A stretch of DNA of 25,137 nt from CAZAYP01 sp964489425 [NCBI: uncultured Verrucomicrobiota bacterium] (GCA_964489425.1 CAZAYP010000073.1:1-25137); one strand, 5' to 3'. Counted from the stretch's first letter, positions 15,218-24,258 are shown. Made by a program: numbers and translations. Notes: generated by a model not told the origin, from the sequence alone.

Positions 15218-16546
15218 CTAGCGGGCCTTGATCCGGTAATAGGCGGCAGGCGCTTCATTCAAGGGATCGGTGTACGTGTTCGCCGGTGGCGTCGCTATTA
15301 GATCCGTGGCGATGGGCAAGAACGCCGATCTAAGATCAAGCGTTCTCATCACGTCATACGTCTCGCCCGCGCGGCTGAGCCAGTGGATCTCCACGCCCAT
15401 GCGGGTGACCGCAACCGGTCCAACCCGCGGCGTCCAAACCGCGCGGTCATAGGGCCCGTACTCCTGAATGCCGCCATCGGTTTCATATTCCACCAGTTTG
15501 TAGCGGAAAGTGTCCTGCGCGTTCGCCCCGGCATCCGCCACGCCATACGCCGCGCCGATCCCGCCGTTGGGCCAGCCCTGCGCGGCGATCATGTTGTCGT
15601 TCACCTTGACCCAGGAACCGTTCATATCCCGAAACAGGTCGAATCCAAGGGTCTGATCTTCGGACGCCGTTTGCCAGCAGACCATCACCTGGCCATTCTC
15701 CTCGCGCAGGTAGAAATCGTACAATACCACGCGCGTGGGCCGACTGGCGCTCGAACCGCTGAATGTAACCGCGGCAACCATCGCCAAGGCTCTGCCTACC
15801 AGAATGCTACTGGCGTTCATCGTGATGGATTGATCGGCCATCATGGTTCCCCTGAACACGGCGAACGTTCCAATCGTCGCCGAAGACCCGACTTGCCAGA
15901 AAACGTTTTGGGCCTGGGCGCCGCCCGCCAGGACGACATCAATCCCGCTGCCCACGGTTAACGTGGTTCCCATCTGGAAGATCCAGACATCATTTACCCC
16001 GCCCGTGAGGGTGAGGTCTGCCCCCGTGATCGCCGCCGAGCTTGTAAACTTGTAGAGGCCCGGAACAAGGCTCATCCCGCCGATATCCCCGGCACCGGGA
16101 TCCACGGCATCCGGGTCGGTTCGATCTCGGGCATCGTTGTACGCCGTGGTCAAATCGCCCTTGGCCACGGTTAACAGGTTCGTATCCACCACCGAGCCGA
16201 CCGGCCCAGCGGCATCGACCGCGTAGATAATCCCAGCCACTTGCGCCGCGGTCAAACCCGTGATGGCCGCCCCGGTGGTCGGGCTCAGCCCGACATCCCC
16301 TTGAATGGTACCGCCCCCCGTAGTGATCGCGGAGCCGGCCAGAAGGGTGAAATTGGAAGTCGTTCCCAAGTTGACTGGTGCCGGACCGGCTGCGTACAGT
16401 ATCCCGTACGGGGCCATCACAGCCACCGCCAGGACAAGGCCCACGAGGAGCCGTTTCGTCCGGTTCACGTTAAGTGCCAATCGGGCGTGCACTTGGATCG
16501 AACCGGGAGTTTGCTTGTTGGGTAGCATCGACATTCGTGTCTTCAT
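15218..16546 (-). CDS. Secreted DUF3494 (ice-binding-like) protein with FnIII-like C-terminus
   Basis: The 442-residue product has a signal sequence ending near ILYAAGPAPVNLG. A DUF3494 beta-helix domain follows at about residues 55-285 (FTLLAGSAITTGG, GDVGLSPTTGAAITG, GLYKFTSSAAITGADLTL, DVWIFQMGTTL, NVFWQVGSSATIGTFAVFRGTMMA). DUF3494 contains ice-binding proteins and many adhesin-like proteins; ice binding should not be assumed. The C-terminal 155 residues hold FnIII-like and 'SxxxxTYxVxRTxDL...YYRI' modules often seen in PVC surface proteins. AAGGAG seven bases upstream supports the start. The paralogous gene upstream ends about 50 bases before, so the two may be co-transcribed. Confidence 0.87.
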   Translation of the reverse strand: MKTRMSMLPNKQTPGSIQVHARLALNVNRTKRLLVGLVLAVAVMAPYGILYAAGPAPVNLGTTSNFTLLAGSAITTGGGTIQGDVGLSPTTGAAITGLTAAQVAGIIYAVDAAGPVGSVVDTNLLTVAKGDLTTAYNDARDRTDPDAVDPGAGDIGGMSLVPGLYKFTSSAAITGADLTLTGGVNDVWIFQMGTTLTVGSGIDVVLAGGAQAQNVFWQVGSSATIGTFAVFRGTMMADQSITMNASSILVGRALAMVAAVTFSGSSASRPTRVVLYDFYLREENGQVMVCWQTASEDQTLGFDLFRDMNGSWVKVNDNMIAAQGWPNGGIGAAYGVADAGANAQDTFRYKLVEYETDGGIQEYGPYDRAVWTPRVGPVAVTRMGVEIHWLSRAGETYDVMRTLDLRSAFLPIATDLIATPPANTYTDPLNEAPAAYYRIKAR

Positions 16547-16596
16547 TTTGGGGCTCCTTGCGGTTTGTTGCCATGGTCGAACCGTTGGGCCGGGAT

Positions 16597-16797
16597 TTAT
16601 GGAACGTCAATATAAGGGGTGATGAACGCCCGGTAGAAACATTGGGTCACGCTGGCCATTACGGTGACGTTGGTGAACGTCCAGGGGCTGGCGACCGGGG
16701 TATGCGTGGCGATCGCCGTCCAGTTCGTGGGGGATAGATCGGGGCTGGTTTCCAGTGTCAGGAGAAAATACGGCGTGGTGTTGAGGTCGACCGTTCC
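16597..16797 (-). pseudogene. Out-of-frame C-terminal tail of the second DUF3494 gene
   Basis: A frame shifted relative to the upstream gene reads SGTVDLNTTPYFLLTLETS, then DLSPTNWTAIATHTPVAS, then VTQCFYRAFITPYIDVP, and stops at 16597. This is the standard C-terminal module (LxxS/T-DL-x-WT...FYRA) of such surface proteins. It begins where the DUF3494 frame loses sense (ERSTSTPRRIFS, stop at 16758). A single insertion or deletion near 16790-16820 explains it. Confidence 0.75.
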
Positions 16798-17663
16798 AGA
16801 GTCGTTGGTCGGCCTATGTCGGTAAACCAGGGCTCCTCCAGCGTTGGCAGGCTACCGCCCGCGCCGTTATAGGTAACCCCGGCAGAGAACGCCAAGGCCC
16901 GGCCTTCCATTGTGCTGCTGGTATCCATGGTGATGGCTTGATCCGCCAGGATGGTCCCCTTGAACACGGCGAATGTTCCGATCGTCGCGGAAGTGCCCAC
17001 TTGCCAGAAAATGTTTCGGGCTTGTGCGCCGCCGGCCAGGATGACGTGGATCGTGCTGCCCACTTGCAGATCGGCGGCGATCTGGAAAATCCAGACATCA
17101 TCGGGGCCGCCCGTGAGCGTGACATCCGCTCCGGTTATCAAAGCCGTACCCGTGAACTTATAGAGGCCGGGGACAAGGTTCATCCCGCCGATATTCCCGG
17201 CGCCGGGGTTCAGGAAATCCCCCGTAGGTACGGGGGTTCGATCTCTGGCCTCGATATACGCCGTGGTCAAATCGCCCTTGGCCACGGTTAACAACTCGGC
17301 ATTCACCACCGAACCTGCCGGCCCGCTGGCATCGACGGCATAGATGGTCCCGTTCACTTGGGCTGCGGTCAAGCCGATGGCCGCCCCGGTGATCGGACTT
17401 GCTCCGACATCCCCATTAATGGGTCCGCCCCCCGTGGTGGTGATCGCGGCGCCGGCCAGAATCGTGAAATGGGCGGTCGAGCCCAGATTGACTGGCGCCG
17501 GCCCGGCCGCGATCAGCATCCCATGCGGGACGATCATGGCCACGGCCAAGGCAAGATCCATGAGGATCTGTTTTCTTCCGTTCATTTTGAGGGCCCGTGG
17601 GGCATGTGCCCGCATCGAACAGATCCCATGCGGATTGAGGCGCATCATGTTGTTTGTCTTCAT
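16758..17663 (-). CDS. Secreted DUF3494 (ice-binding-like) protein, C-terminus frameshifted
   Basis: The product is 301 residues. It has a signal sequence (ILMDLALAVAMIVPHGMLIAA) and a full DUF3494 domain closely paralogous to the gene at 15218-16546: shared AAGPAPVNLG, LLTVAKGDLTTAY, NPGAGNIGGMNLVPGLYKF, IFWQVGTSATIGTFAVFKG. The last dozen residues are nonsense-like and a conserved C-terminal module continues in another frame to 16597, so the gene appears frameshifted. The secreted beta-helix domain is complete, so a shorter product may still work. Although the frame is open to 17711, the ATG at 17663 follows AAGGGG and lies about 54 nt after the predicted start of promoter copy D. Confidence 0.8.
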   Translation of the reverse strand: MKTNNMMRLNPHGICSMRAHAPRALKMNGRKQILMDLALAVAMIVPHGMLIAAGPAPVNLGSTAHFTILAGAAITTTGGGPINGDVGASPITGAAIGLTAAQVNGTIYAVDASGPAGSVVNAELLTVAKGDLTTAYIEARDRTPVPTGDFLNPGAGNIGGMNLVPGLYKFTGTALITGADVTLTGGPDDVWIFQIAADLQVGSTIHVILAGGAQARNIFWQVGTSATIGTFAVFKGTILADQAITMDTSSTMEGRALAFSAGVTYNGAGGSLPTLEEPWFTDIGRPTTLERSTSTPRRIFS

Positions 17664-17723
17664 GTCTCTGTCCCCTTCAATTTTCGGGCGATGGCGATAT
17701 ATTAAGGCCATCTCATGACTGCA

Positions 17724-17768
17724 ACTGTAGTCGACCGACTTGCGCTACTCCATGGGGTATAACCCTAT
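17724..17768 (-). promoter_or_regulatory. Promoter of the second DUF3494 gene, conserved element copy D
   Basis: The minus-strand 20-mer at 17768-17749 reads ATAGGGTTATACCCCATGGA, followed after exactly 19 bases by TACAGT (17729-17724). It overlaps the stop codon of the hybrid kinase gene upstream. Predicted transcription starts near 17717. Confidence 0.72.
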
Positions 17769-19747
17769 TGCGGAGGATTGGTAACCGATTGATCCAGCAT
17801 GGCACGCACCTTGCAGGCGAGTTCTGCCGGCGTGAAAGGTTTGGGCAAATAACCGCGTCCTGCCGCGACCCGGCCCGGCTCCATACTGGCATCGTCCACG
17901 CAGCTCGACGTCGAGAGAATCTTTAGTTCCGGGCCAGCTAATTTCATCCGGCCGATCACTCCATTGCCGCACATCGACGGCAGATTAACATCGGTGATAA
18001 CCAGGCGAACCGGCGGGCCATCATTTTCGCAAGCCTTGCGCAGTCCGTCCTGGCCATTGAAGGCGCGCAGAACGGTATAGCCCTGCGCTTCCAATATGTG
18101 GCCAATTAAATCGCGCACGCTGCGCTCGGCCTCGACAACCAACAAGGTCTCCGTTCCGCGTGGCAGCGGCGCTCCGACCTGGAATAGCGGCTGCGCGGCG
18201 TCCAAGGGTTCATCCACGGCCGGAAAATACACGTTGAATGTGGCGCCCTGGCCCACGGCGCTGGTCACGGTGGTGTGACCGCCGCATTGCTTGACGATGG
18301 TTTCACAGGTCGCCAACCCCAGTCCCGTGCCTTTGCCCTTGGGCTTGGTCGTAAAAAACGGTTCAAACAAATGAGCTTTTACTTCATCGGTGATACCCGT
18401 GCCGGTGTCGCTGACCGTGAGCAGCACGTAGGGGCCCGGAGCCACGCCCGGATGCGCGAGCGTGTAGTTGTCATCCAACTTGGCATTGCTCGTGGTAATG
18501 GAAAGGCGCCCGCCGCTGGGCATGGCGTCACGGGCGTTAATCACCAGATTCAACAACACTTGCCCGAGATAGCCGGAGTCGGCCTTGACTCGTCCGACGT
18601 GCTCTTCGCGGACAATATTCAGATCAATGTTGTCGTCGATGAGCTGGCGCAGCATCTGGTCCAGGTTTACCACCACCTCGTTGATATTGAGCACATTGGG
18701 CGCGGCGATGGCCTTGCGACTGAAGACCATCAGGCGGCGGGTCAATCCGGCGGCCCGCTGGGCGGCCTCGCGGATCGTCTCGACCAGTTTGCGCATGGGC
18801 GTCATGGTGCTGAGGGTTTCCATCATCCGTTCGCTGCAGCCCAGGATCACGGACAACAGGTTGTTGAAGTCATGCGCCATGCCGGCCGCGACCTGGCCCA
18901 CCACTTCCATTTTTTGCGCTTCGATGAACTGCGCCTCCAGCTTCTTGATCGCCGTCACCTCGTGGCTTATTTTCGAAGCGCCCACGACCTCCCGATTCCT
19001 GACCTCGATCGGGAAAATATTCACGGACGTGTTGACGAGCGATCCGTCCTTGCGCCGGCGCACCGTGTCACAAGCCGCCACCGGCTTGCCCTGCCTCACG
19101 TTTTTCAAGATCCGCAGGTACTCGTCGTAATGATCCGGAGGAAACAAAACCGCCAGCGAACATCCGATGATTTCTTCGGCCGTGTATCCATACTGGAGTT
19201 CAGCGCCGCGGTTCCAACTGATGATGACGCAGTCCACGGACATGCTGATGATGGCGTCTTCCGAGTATTCAACAATGGCGGCCAACCGGGCCCGGTCTTG
19301 CTCGAGCGATTTGCGCTCGGTGATGTCCTCGGCGATGCCCGCAAAGCGGATGATCTGGCCTTGCCCATCGCGCACCGGATAGCTCCGCGCCCAGATCCAG
19401 CGGATCGTCCCATCGAGACGCACGATGCGGTACTCCATTTCGAACCCACCGGTCGCGTTCTGGCCGGCTAACGCACCCGCTACCCGCGCGCGGTCTTCGG
19501 GGTGAACGGCGTCCAGGAAGGTTTGGAAATTGTCGTAGAGGCTTTGGCAGGTGCGGCCGCAAATGGTCTCGTAAGCCGGGCTGATGTAAAGCACGGCATC
19601 GTCGGCCGCGTTCTTGACCCAGAAAACCTGCTGCAGGTGGGCCATCAGCTCCCGGAACTGCGCATCGCCCTCGCGCCGTTCGGAAACCACAGGGCCCGCT
19701 GGCAACTTGTGGCTGGGCGTACGGTTCCTTTTACCGTTGTTCTTCAT
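17765..19747 (-). CDS. PAS-PAS hybrid histidine kinase with C-terminal receiver
   Basis: The soluble product has about 660 residues. PAS domain 1 covers about 35-150 and ends in FAGIAEDITERK. PAS domain 2 covers about 155-275 (SEDAIISMSVDCVIISWN, GYTAEEIIG). The HisKA domain has H-box AAGMAHDFNNLLSVI (His near 292-295). The ATPase domain has N-box LNLVINARDAM, DTGTGI and GTGLGLAT. The receiver domain has the phospho-Asp in VITDVNLPS and Lys in YLPKPF. The receiver's usual Asp-Asp-Glu start is altered to VVEAE, so Mg2+ binding may be weakened. No membrane helices are seen. GGAGG eight bases before the ATG at 19747 chooses this start over the GTG at 19756. It follows the GH130-like gene by 54 bases and is probably co-transcribed. 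Confidence 0.9.
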   Translation of the reverse strand: MKNNGKRNRTPSHKLPAGPVVSERREGDAQFRELMAHLQQVFWVKNAADDAVLYISPAYETICGRTCQSLYDNFQTFLDAVHPEDRARVAGALAGQNATGGFEMEYRIVRLDGTIRWIWARSYPVRDGQGQIIRFAGIAEDITERKSLEQDRARLAAIVEYSEDAIISMSVDCVIISWNRGAELQYGYTAEEIIGCSLAVLFPPDHYDEYLRILKNVRQGKPVAACDTVRRRKDGSLVNTSVNIFPIEVRNREVVGASKISHEVTAIKKLEAQFIEAQKMEVVGQVAAGMAHDFNNLLSVILGCSERMMETLSTMTPMRKLVETIREAAQRAAGLTRRLMVFSRKAIAAPNVLNINEVVVNLDQMLRQLIDDNIDLNIVREEHVGRVKADSGYLGQVLLNLVINARDAMPSGGRLSITTSNAKLDDNYTLAHPGVAPGPYVLLTVSDTGTGITDEVKAHLFEPFFTTKPKGKGTGLGLATCETIVKQCGGHTTVTSAVGQGATFNVYFPAVDEPLDAAQPLFQVGAPLPRGTETLLVVEAERSVRDLIGHILEAQGYTVLRAFNGQDGLRKACENDGPPVRLVITDVNLPSMCGNGVIGRMKLAGPELKILSTSSCVDDASMEPGRVAAGRGYLPKPFTPAELACKVRAMLDQSVTNPPQ

Positions 19748-19801
19748 GGATGTCACCTCCGTCAGGGCATTGGATTGTAATCAGTTTTTCGCAGCCAGCC
19801 C

Positions 19802-21265
19802 TCATTTCTCCAATTCCATGGCCGCCAGCACGTCGGCGAGCGGCAGCGTGGCAAACGTGGTGGCGGAATCGGACATGGCGTAAGGGATAATGAGCTGGCG
19901 GCCATGCAACAGGCTGCCGCACGAGTAGACGACGTTGGGCACATAGCCTTCGCGCTCATTCTCATTCGGCTTGATCAGCGGCTCGCGCAAGCGGCCGATG
20001 ACCCGGGTCGGATCCTCCCGGTCGAGCAGGAACGCGCCGATGCAGTATTTCCGCATGGCGCCGACGCCGTGGCTGAGCACGAGCCAGCCGGCCTCCGTTT
20101 CGATCGGCGATCCGCAGTTACCCATCTGGATGATTTCCCAGGGGAACTTTGGCCGCAGGACGACTTGCGTGGAGTGCCAGAAATGGAGGTGGTCCGAAAA
20201 CATCACGTAGATATTTTCGTAATCCTGGCGGCCCAGCATCGCGTAGCGGCCGTTGATCTTACGCGGGAACAGCGCCATGCCTTTGTTCTGCACCGCCGGC
20301 CCGTTCAGGGTGATGAACTTGAAGTGTTGGAAGTCCGGCGTCTCGATGAATTGCGGCAGGATCATGCGGCCATCATAGGCGGTGTACGTCGCGTAGAAGG
20401 TCCGCGTGCCGTCTTCGTTTTGAAACTGCACGAAGCGGGCATCTTCGATGCCGTTGCTTTGCGAAGGCGTGGTGGGAAACAGCACGCGTTCCGACAGGTC
20501 AGAACCTGGCGCGAAGTGCACCTCATAGTTTGACTGGGCCAGCATGACGACCTTGCGCGCCACGTCCGCGGCCTCCTGCTTGCGAGCCCGCAGCCGGCGC
20601 GCGGCACGATGCACACTGGCGCGCAGATCTTCCATGGTGAACGCATCGGGCAGGTCGTGCAGCGCCCGCCGGCTTAGACCGCCTTCCAGCCCAAGTTCCT
20701 GGAGCTTGCGGCCAAACAAGCGCTTATCGTAGGACGCATTCGGCGCCTGGGCAGGCTCCAGGCAGTAGTGTTTGGGCGGGGTGACGTTGATATTGGCCCC
20801 GGCATCCAGGATTCCGGCACGAAACGTGATCGAAGAGATATGCCCTTCGCCCGTGGCCCGCAGGCTAAGGATGAAGCGCAGGGCGCCACGCGGCAGGCGC
20901 GTCTGATCCGGGTGCGGCACGATGGAGGGATTGAACAGCGCCGCCGCTTCGAGTGAGTACTCATGGCTGAAATAGGCGCCGAGCAACAGCGCGCGTTCCC
21001 GGGACAGTTTCCGGGCGCTGCGCAGGCACGGCCGCACCTGCTCAAACCGGCGCAGCAGGAACTCGTCTATCTTTGCATGCCGCTGGCTGAATTCGGCGCG
21101 CACCTCCGCCCACAGGGCGTGAACCTGGCTTTCGGGCAGGTCCATGACCTGGGCGCAGATCCGGTAGGCGCGCGGGTCCCCGGTTTGCAGAAACGGACGG
21201 AGCAGTACCCGGGTGCGGTCCGGATGCAATACCAGGTTCGTACGGTGGAGCGGAATGGTTTTCAT
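19802..21265 (-). CDS. GH130-like beta-mannoside phosphorylase/hydrolase family protein
   Basis: The 487-residue product begins MKTIPLHRTNLVLHPDRTRV and carries the five-bladed beta-propeller motifs of GH130: NGIEDARFVQF (the Asp of this motif is the usual proton donor), FYATYTAYDGR, NKGMALFPRKINGRYAMLGRQD, WEIIQMGNCGSPIETEAGWLVLSHG, and YVPNVVYSCGSLLHGRQLIIPYAMSD. GH130 enzymes mostly phosphorolyse or hydrolyse beta-mannosides; exact activity here is uncertain. An extra helical region of about 200 residues precedes the propeller core. The ATG at 21265 overlaps the stop of the upstream glycosyltransferase (ATGA). The frame's extension to 21496 lies inside that gene and is not used. Confidence 0.83.
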   Translation of the reverse strand: MKTIPLHRTNLVLHPDRTRVLLRPFLQTGDPRAYRICAQVMDLPESQVHALWAEVRAEFSQRHAKIDEFLLRRFEQVRPCLRSARKLSRERALLLGAYFSHEYSLEAAALFNPSIVPHPDQTRLPRGALRFILSLRATGEGHISSITFRAGILDAGANINVTPPKHYCLEPAQAPNASYDKRLFGRKLQELGLEGGLSRRALHDLPDAFTMEDLRASVHRAARRLRARKQEAADVARKVVMLAQSNYEVHFAPGSDLSERVLFPTTPSQSNGIEDARFVQFQNEDGTRTFYATYTAYDGRMILPQFIETPDFQHFKFITLNGPAVQNKGMALFPRKINGRYAMLGRQDYENIYVMFSDHLHFWHSTQVVLRPKFPWEIIQMGNCGSPIETEAGWLVLSHGVGAMRKYCIGAFLLDREDPTRVIGRLREPLIKPNENEREGYVPNVVYSCGSLLHGRQLIIPYAMSDSATTFATLPLADVLAAMELEK

Positions 21266-23550
21266 GATGGACTGCGCGCGGGTTGGTTGAGGATCGTGGC
21301 CGTGTTTTGCATGCGTTGCATTTCCGCGAGGGAAAGCAGGAAGGCGAGCGTCGATTCCGCGCCCTGGTTGCCGTTGACGCGATCCACGTGCAGCGCATCC
21401 CGGCAGCCGCCGGTGCTGGGGGAATACAGCTCCAAGCCCAGGTCGTTCCAGCCCAGGAACCAGTCGAACGCGCGCTGCGCCTGCTCGAACCACCACGGGT
21501 CGGAAGTGGCCCGGTAGGCCGCAAGGCTGGCTGATACCATGGCATACGCCTCGATCGGCTGCTGATCGAAGCAGGCGCGGGGCCCGCCGCGGCGGTAAAA
21601 CCCGTTACTGCCAATCGGGCGCAAGTGCCCGTTCTCCGAGGTCTGCACATCCGCCAGCCAGCGCAAGGTTTGCAAGCCGCGCTCCAGCACCGCAGGCTGG
21701 CCCGTGCCGCGCCCGCTGAGAATCAGGGCGTGCGCGAGCCGGGCATTGTCGTACGCCAGTTCCTCCTCAAACCAGGGCCAATCCGGCTGGGCCGTTCGGT
21801 CGTATAACCCCATGAGCAGCGTCGTGAGGGAGTCGCGGGTCTGGGTGACCGCCCGGTCGCCATTCAGCCGGCGGAGATATTCGTGGATGCCCATGAGGCC
21901 GTATGCCCACGCGCGTGGCGACGTGAAGTTCATCACCGCGGGCAGCGCCTGCGCGAACAGCTGGCCGGCCATGACCTGGAAACTGCGATGTGGCGAGCGG
22001 CCCGCGCTCAGGCCCAAGGCCCAGAGCGCGCGCGCGTGGCAATCCTCCGACCCCTGTTCGTCCAGCCAATGGCGCTCGAAGCTCAGGTGGTTGTGGAACC
22101 GCTTCGTTTTAGGATCAAAGGCATGGTGGAGAAACGCCGCATAGGTCGTGGCCAGCGTGCGCATGCGTATGGGTTCCTCTTTCAGGACATCGAGCAGGAT
22201 GGCGAGTATAAAGGCGCGCGCGTTGTCGTCCGTGCAGTACCCCTCGGAGAAATTCGGCACGGTGAAGATGGCGTGCTGGAAGATGCCGGTCGAGTCGGTC
22301 ATACGCGAAAGGTGATCCAGCTTCAGCTCCGGGAGTTGGCGCGGCGCCTCGTCCAGGGTTTTCGTGGCAAACGATTTGCGCGACTGGACAGCGCCTTCGA
22401 TCCGCGCCTTTTCAAACGCCTGCATATACATCCGGGCCACGTTGCTCCACACCATGTCGCGGCCCAGCTTGTACGCGTTCTTGCGCATGGCATGGCGGCG
22501 CGTCTCGTCGCGCAGCAGGCCGCGCACTTCGCGCGCAATGGCCGGAGCATCGCCAAAGGGCACCAGCACGCCGCGCCCTTCGGCCAGCAACTCGGCCGCG
22601 TGCCAGTACGGCGTCGAGATCACCGCCTTGCCCGCGCCGAATGTATAGGCCAGGGTGCCCGAGGTGCTCTGCGCCTCGTTGAGATAGGGCGTAATGTAGA
22701 TATCGGCCGCGCCGATAAACTCCTTCAACTCTTCAAGTTCCACGAAGCGGTTGTAAAATATGACGTTTTTCTGGACCTTGTTCTTCTTCGCCAGGCGCTC
22801 AAGACCCAGGCGGTAGACCTCGCCTTGCTCGCGCAGTTCGTTCGGATGCGTGGCGCCGAGCACGATGTAGACCACCTCGGGATATTCCGCCAGGATGGCC
22901 GGTAGCGCCTGGAGCACCTGTTCGATGCCCTTGTTCGGCGAAAGCAGGCCGAAGGTGAGCAGCACCACCCGGCCCTCCACCCCGAACTGGTCCTTGTAAT
23001 AGTTGGGGTCCACGAATGGGATGTCGGGGATGCCGTGCGGGATCAAGTCCAGCTTCGCCGGTGGCGCCTGGTAAATCTCGCACAGCATCTGCCGGCTCCG
23101 CTCGCTCATAATGACCATCCGAGTCGAACGCGCAATCAACTCCTGCATCACGCGCCGCTGCTCTTCGTTGGGTGTGCCCAGGACAGTGTGCAGGGTGGTC
23201 ACCACCGGCATGTTCAACTCGCGCAACAACGCTAGCAGATGGCTGCCGGCTGGCCCCCCGTAGATCCCGAACTCGTGCTGCACGCAGACGATATCCACGT
23301 TGCTGATATTCAGGAAGTCAGCCGCGCGCCGGTACGAGGGCAGGTCCTGTTCCTCGATCTCGAAGCTGACAACATCCGGATACTCGTAGCCGCCCGCCTG
23401 GTCGTTCACCGGCACGGCGATGCATTGGCTTTGCGGGTGTTCCGCAGCCACCGCGGTCAGCACGTCGGAGGTGAACGTGGCGATCCCGCATTTGCGCGGC
23501 AGGTAATCGCCTAGAAATGCGATCTTCTTAATTTCAGAACGGGCATCCAT
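21262..23550 (-). CDS. GT4 glycosyltransferase fused to a C-terminal alpha-barrel domain
   Basis: The protein has 762 residues. Residues 1-395 form a GT-B glycosyltransferase of family 4: YLPRKCGIATFTSDVL at the N-terminus, HEFGIYGGPAGSHLLAL, LIPHGIPDIPF, LLTFGLLSPNKGIEQVLQAL, and the donor-site region NEAQSTSGTLAYTFGAGKAV with its E-x7-type pattern. Residues of about 405-750 form a helical domain like an (alpha/alpha)6 glycosidase barrel (FSEGYCTDDNARAFILAILL, SEDCHARALWALGL, AYDNARLAHALILSGR). GT4 enzymes transfer sugars from nucleotide donors. With the overlapping GH130-like gene it probably builds and trims a mannose-type glycan (inference). The ribosome-binding site is weak. Confidence 0.88.
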   Translation of the reverse strand: MDARSEIKKIAFLGDYLPRKCGIATFTSDVLTAVAAEHPQSQCIAVPVNDQAGGYEYPDVVSFEIEEQDLPSYRRAADFLNISNVDIVCVQHEFGIYGGPAGSHLLALLRELNMPVVTTLHTVLGTPNEEQRRVMQELIARSTRMVIMSERSRQMLCEIYQAPPAKLDLIPHGIPDIPFVDPNYYKDQFGVEGRVVLLTFGLLSPNKGIEQVLQALPAILAEYPEVVYIVLGATHPNELREQGEVYRLGLERLAKKNKVQKNVIFYNRFVELEELKEFIGAADIYITPYLNEAQSTSGTLAYTFGAGKAVISTPYWHAAELLAEGRGVLVPFGDAPAIAREVRGLLRDETRRHAMRKNAYKLGRDMVWSNVARMYMQAFEKARIEGAVQSRKSFATKTLDEAPRQLPELKLDHLSRMTDSTGIFQHAIFTVPNFSEGYCTDDNARAFILAILLDVLKEEPIRMRTLATTYAAFLHHAFDPKTKRFHNHLSFERHWLDEQGSEDCHARALWALGLSAGRSPHRSFQVMAGQLFAQALPAVMNFTSPRAWAYGLMGIHEYLRRLNGDRAVTQTRDSLTTLLMGLYDRTAQPDWPWFEEELAYDNARLAHALILSGRGTGQPAVLERGLQTLRWLADVQTSENGHLRPIGSNGFYRRGGPRACFDQQPIEAYAMVSASLAAYRATSDPWWFEQAQRAFDWFLGWNDLGLELYSPSTGGCRDALHVDRVNGNQGAESTLAFLLSLAEMQRMQNTATILNQPARSPS

Positions 23551-23564
23551 ACGTCGTTGCTCTT

Positions 23565-23592
23565 GTTATTCAGTTTCATTCGACTTTGCCAA
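23565..23592 (-). promoter_or_regulatory. Possible promoter of the GT4-GH130-kinase operon
   Basis: On the minus strand TTGGCA (23592-23587) and AATAAC (23570-23565) are 16 bases apart. The predicted start would leave only about 7 nt before the ATG at 23550, which weakens the call. The rest of the gap 23551-23721 holds GC-rich palindromes near 23612 and 23625-23645 but no copy of the 20-bp element. Confidence 0.25.
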
Positions 23593-23721
23593 CCCATGCC
23601 GGGCGGCCGCCGGCAAGACCTCGAAGACGCCGGCGGCTTCGACCGTCACGCCCGCCCTTCCCCTTCCGTTTCCAGCAGCGCCTTGGCCCGGGCCCGCTGA
23701 ACCGGACCAGCTCTCTTGGCG

Positions 23722-24258
23722 CTACTTCTCAGCACCCGACGGCAACGCGATGGCTTCCTTGACGTCCTTCAGTTGAATGCTGAACTCGCCATCGGGGGAC
23801 TGCCCGACAATGGTATTGTCATAGCCATAGGTTTTGCCCACTTTCGGCTGCGGGTCGTTCTTGAGCGTGACTTCGACGGGATAGACCTTCTGCGCAGCGG
23901 CGCGATCGCCAACGACGATCCGCTCAATTTCATTCCAAGGTATCGTGACCGTACCCCCATCGGGCATGTTCAGGCGAACGACCGGAGCCGGCGCCCCGGC
24001 GAGTGCTACAGGATTGGACCCTTTGTCCCGGCCCCGTTCCACCAGCGTGGCGTTGTCGAGAATCACCACCGCCCCGCTGCGGCAGATGACTTTCAGCCGG
24101 ACGGCCACGGCCGCTTGATTCGTGGCGGGGGCGACCACGGTTGACCCGGCGGGTAGCTCCCGCCCGGGGAACTCGGTCGCTTTAATGTTTTCGGCCTCGC
24201 CCCAAGCGAACAGGGGTAGGCATCCCGTGACGATAACGATAGCCAGTTTGCAGTGCAT
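23722..24258 (-). CDS. Secreted protein of unknown function
   Basis: The 178-residue product starts MHCKLAIVIVTGCLPLFAWG, a signal sequence. Cleavage after AWG is likely; a VTGC stretch could also be read as a lipobox, but its hydrophobic part is short. The mature part has a beta-rich look: VRLKVICRSGAVVILDNATLV, VRLNMPDGGTVTIPWNEIERIVVGD, then KTYGYDNTIVGQSPDGEFSIQLKDVKEAI. This pattern of 'G-TVxIPWNEIxRI' suggests short repeated beta units that present a surface, but I do not recognise a family. AAGGAG seven bases upstream fixes the ATG at 24258. It follows the 51-residue membrane protein gene by 132 bases and may be on the same transcript from promoter copy E. Confidence 0.72.
   Translation of the reverse strand: MHCKLAIVIVTGCLPLFAWGEAENIKATEFPGRELPAGSTVVAPATNQAAVAVRLKVICRSGAVVILDNATLVERGRDKGSNPVALAGAPAPVVRLNMPDGGTVTIPWNEIERIVVGDRAAAQKVYPVEVTLKNDPQPKVGKTYGYDNTIVGQSPDGEFSIQLKDVKEAIALPSGAEK

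Noticed and set aside
16571-16589. CCATGGTCGAACCGTTGGG before the first DUF3494 gene as a sixth copy of the element
   Set aside because: Only the CCATGG part and a loose GGTT match; spacing and core are not conserved.
21266-21496. N-terminal extension of the GH130-like protein
   Set aside because: It is read within the upstream glycosyltransferase gene; the ATGA overlap at 21262-21265 is the natural start.
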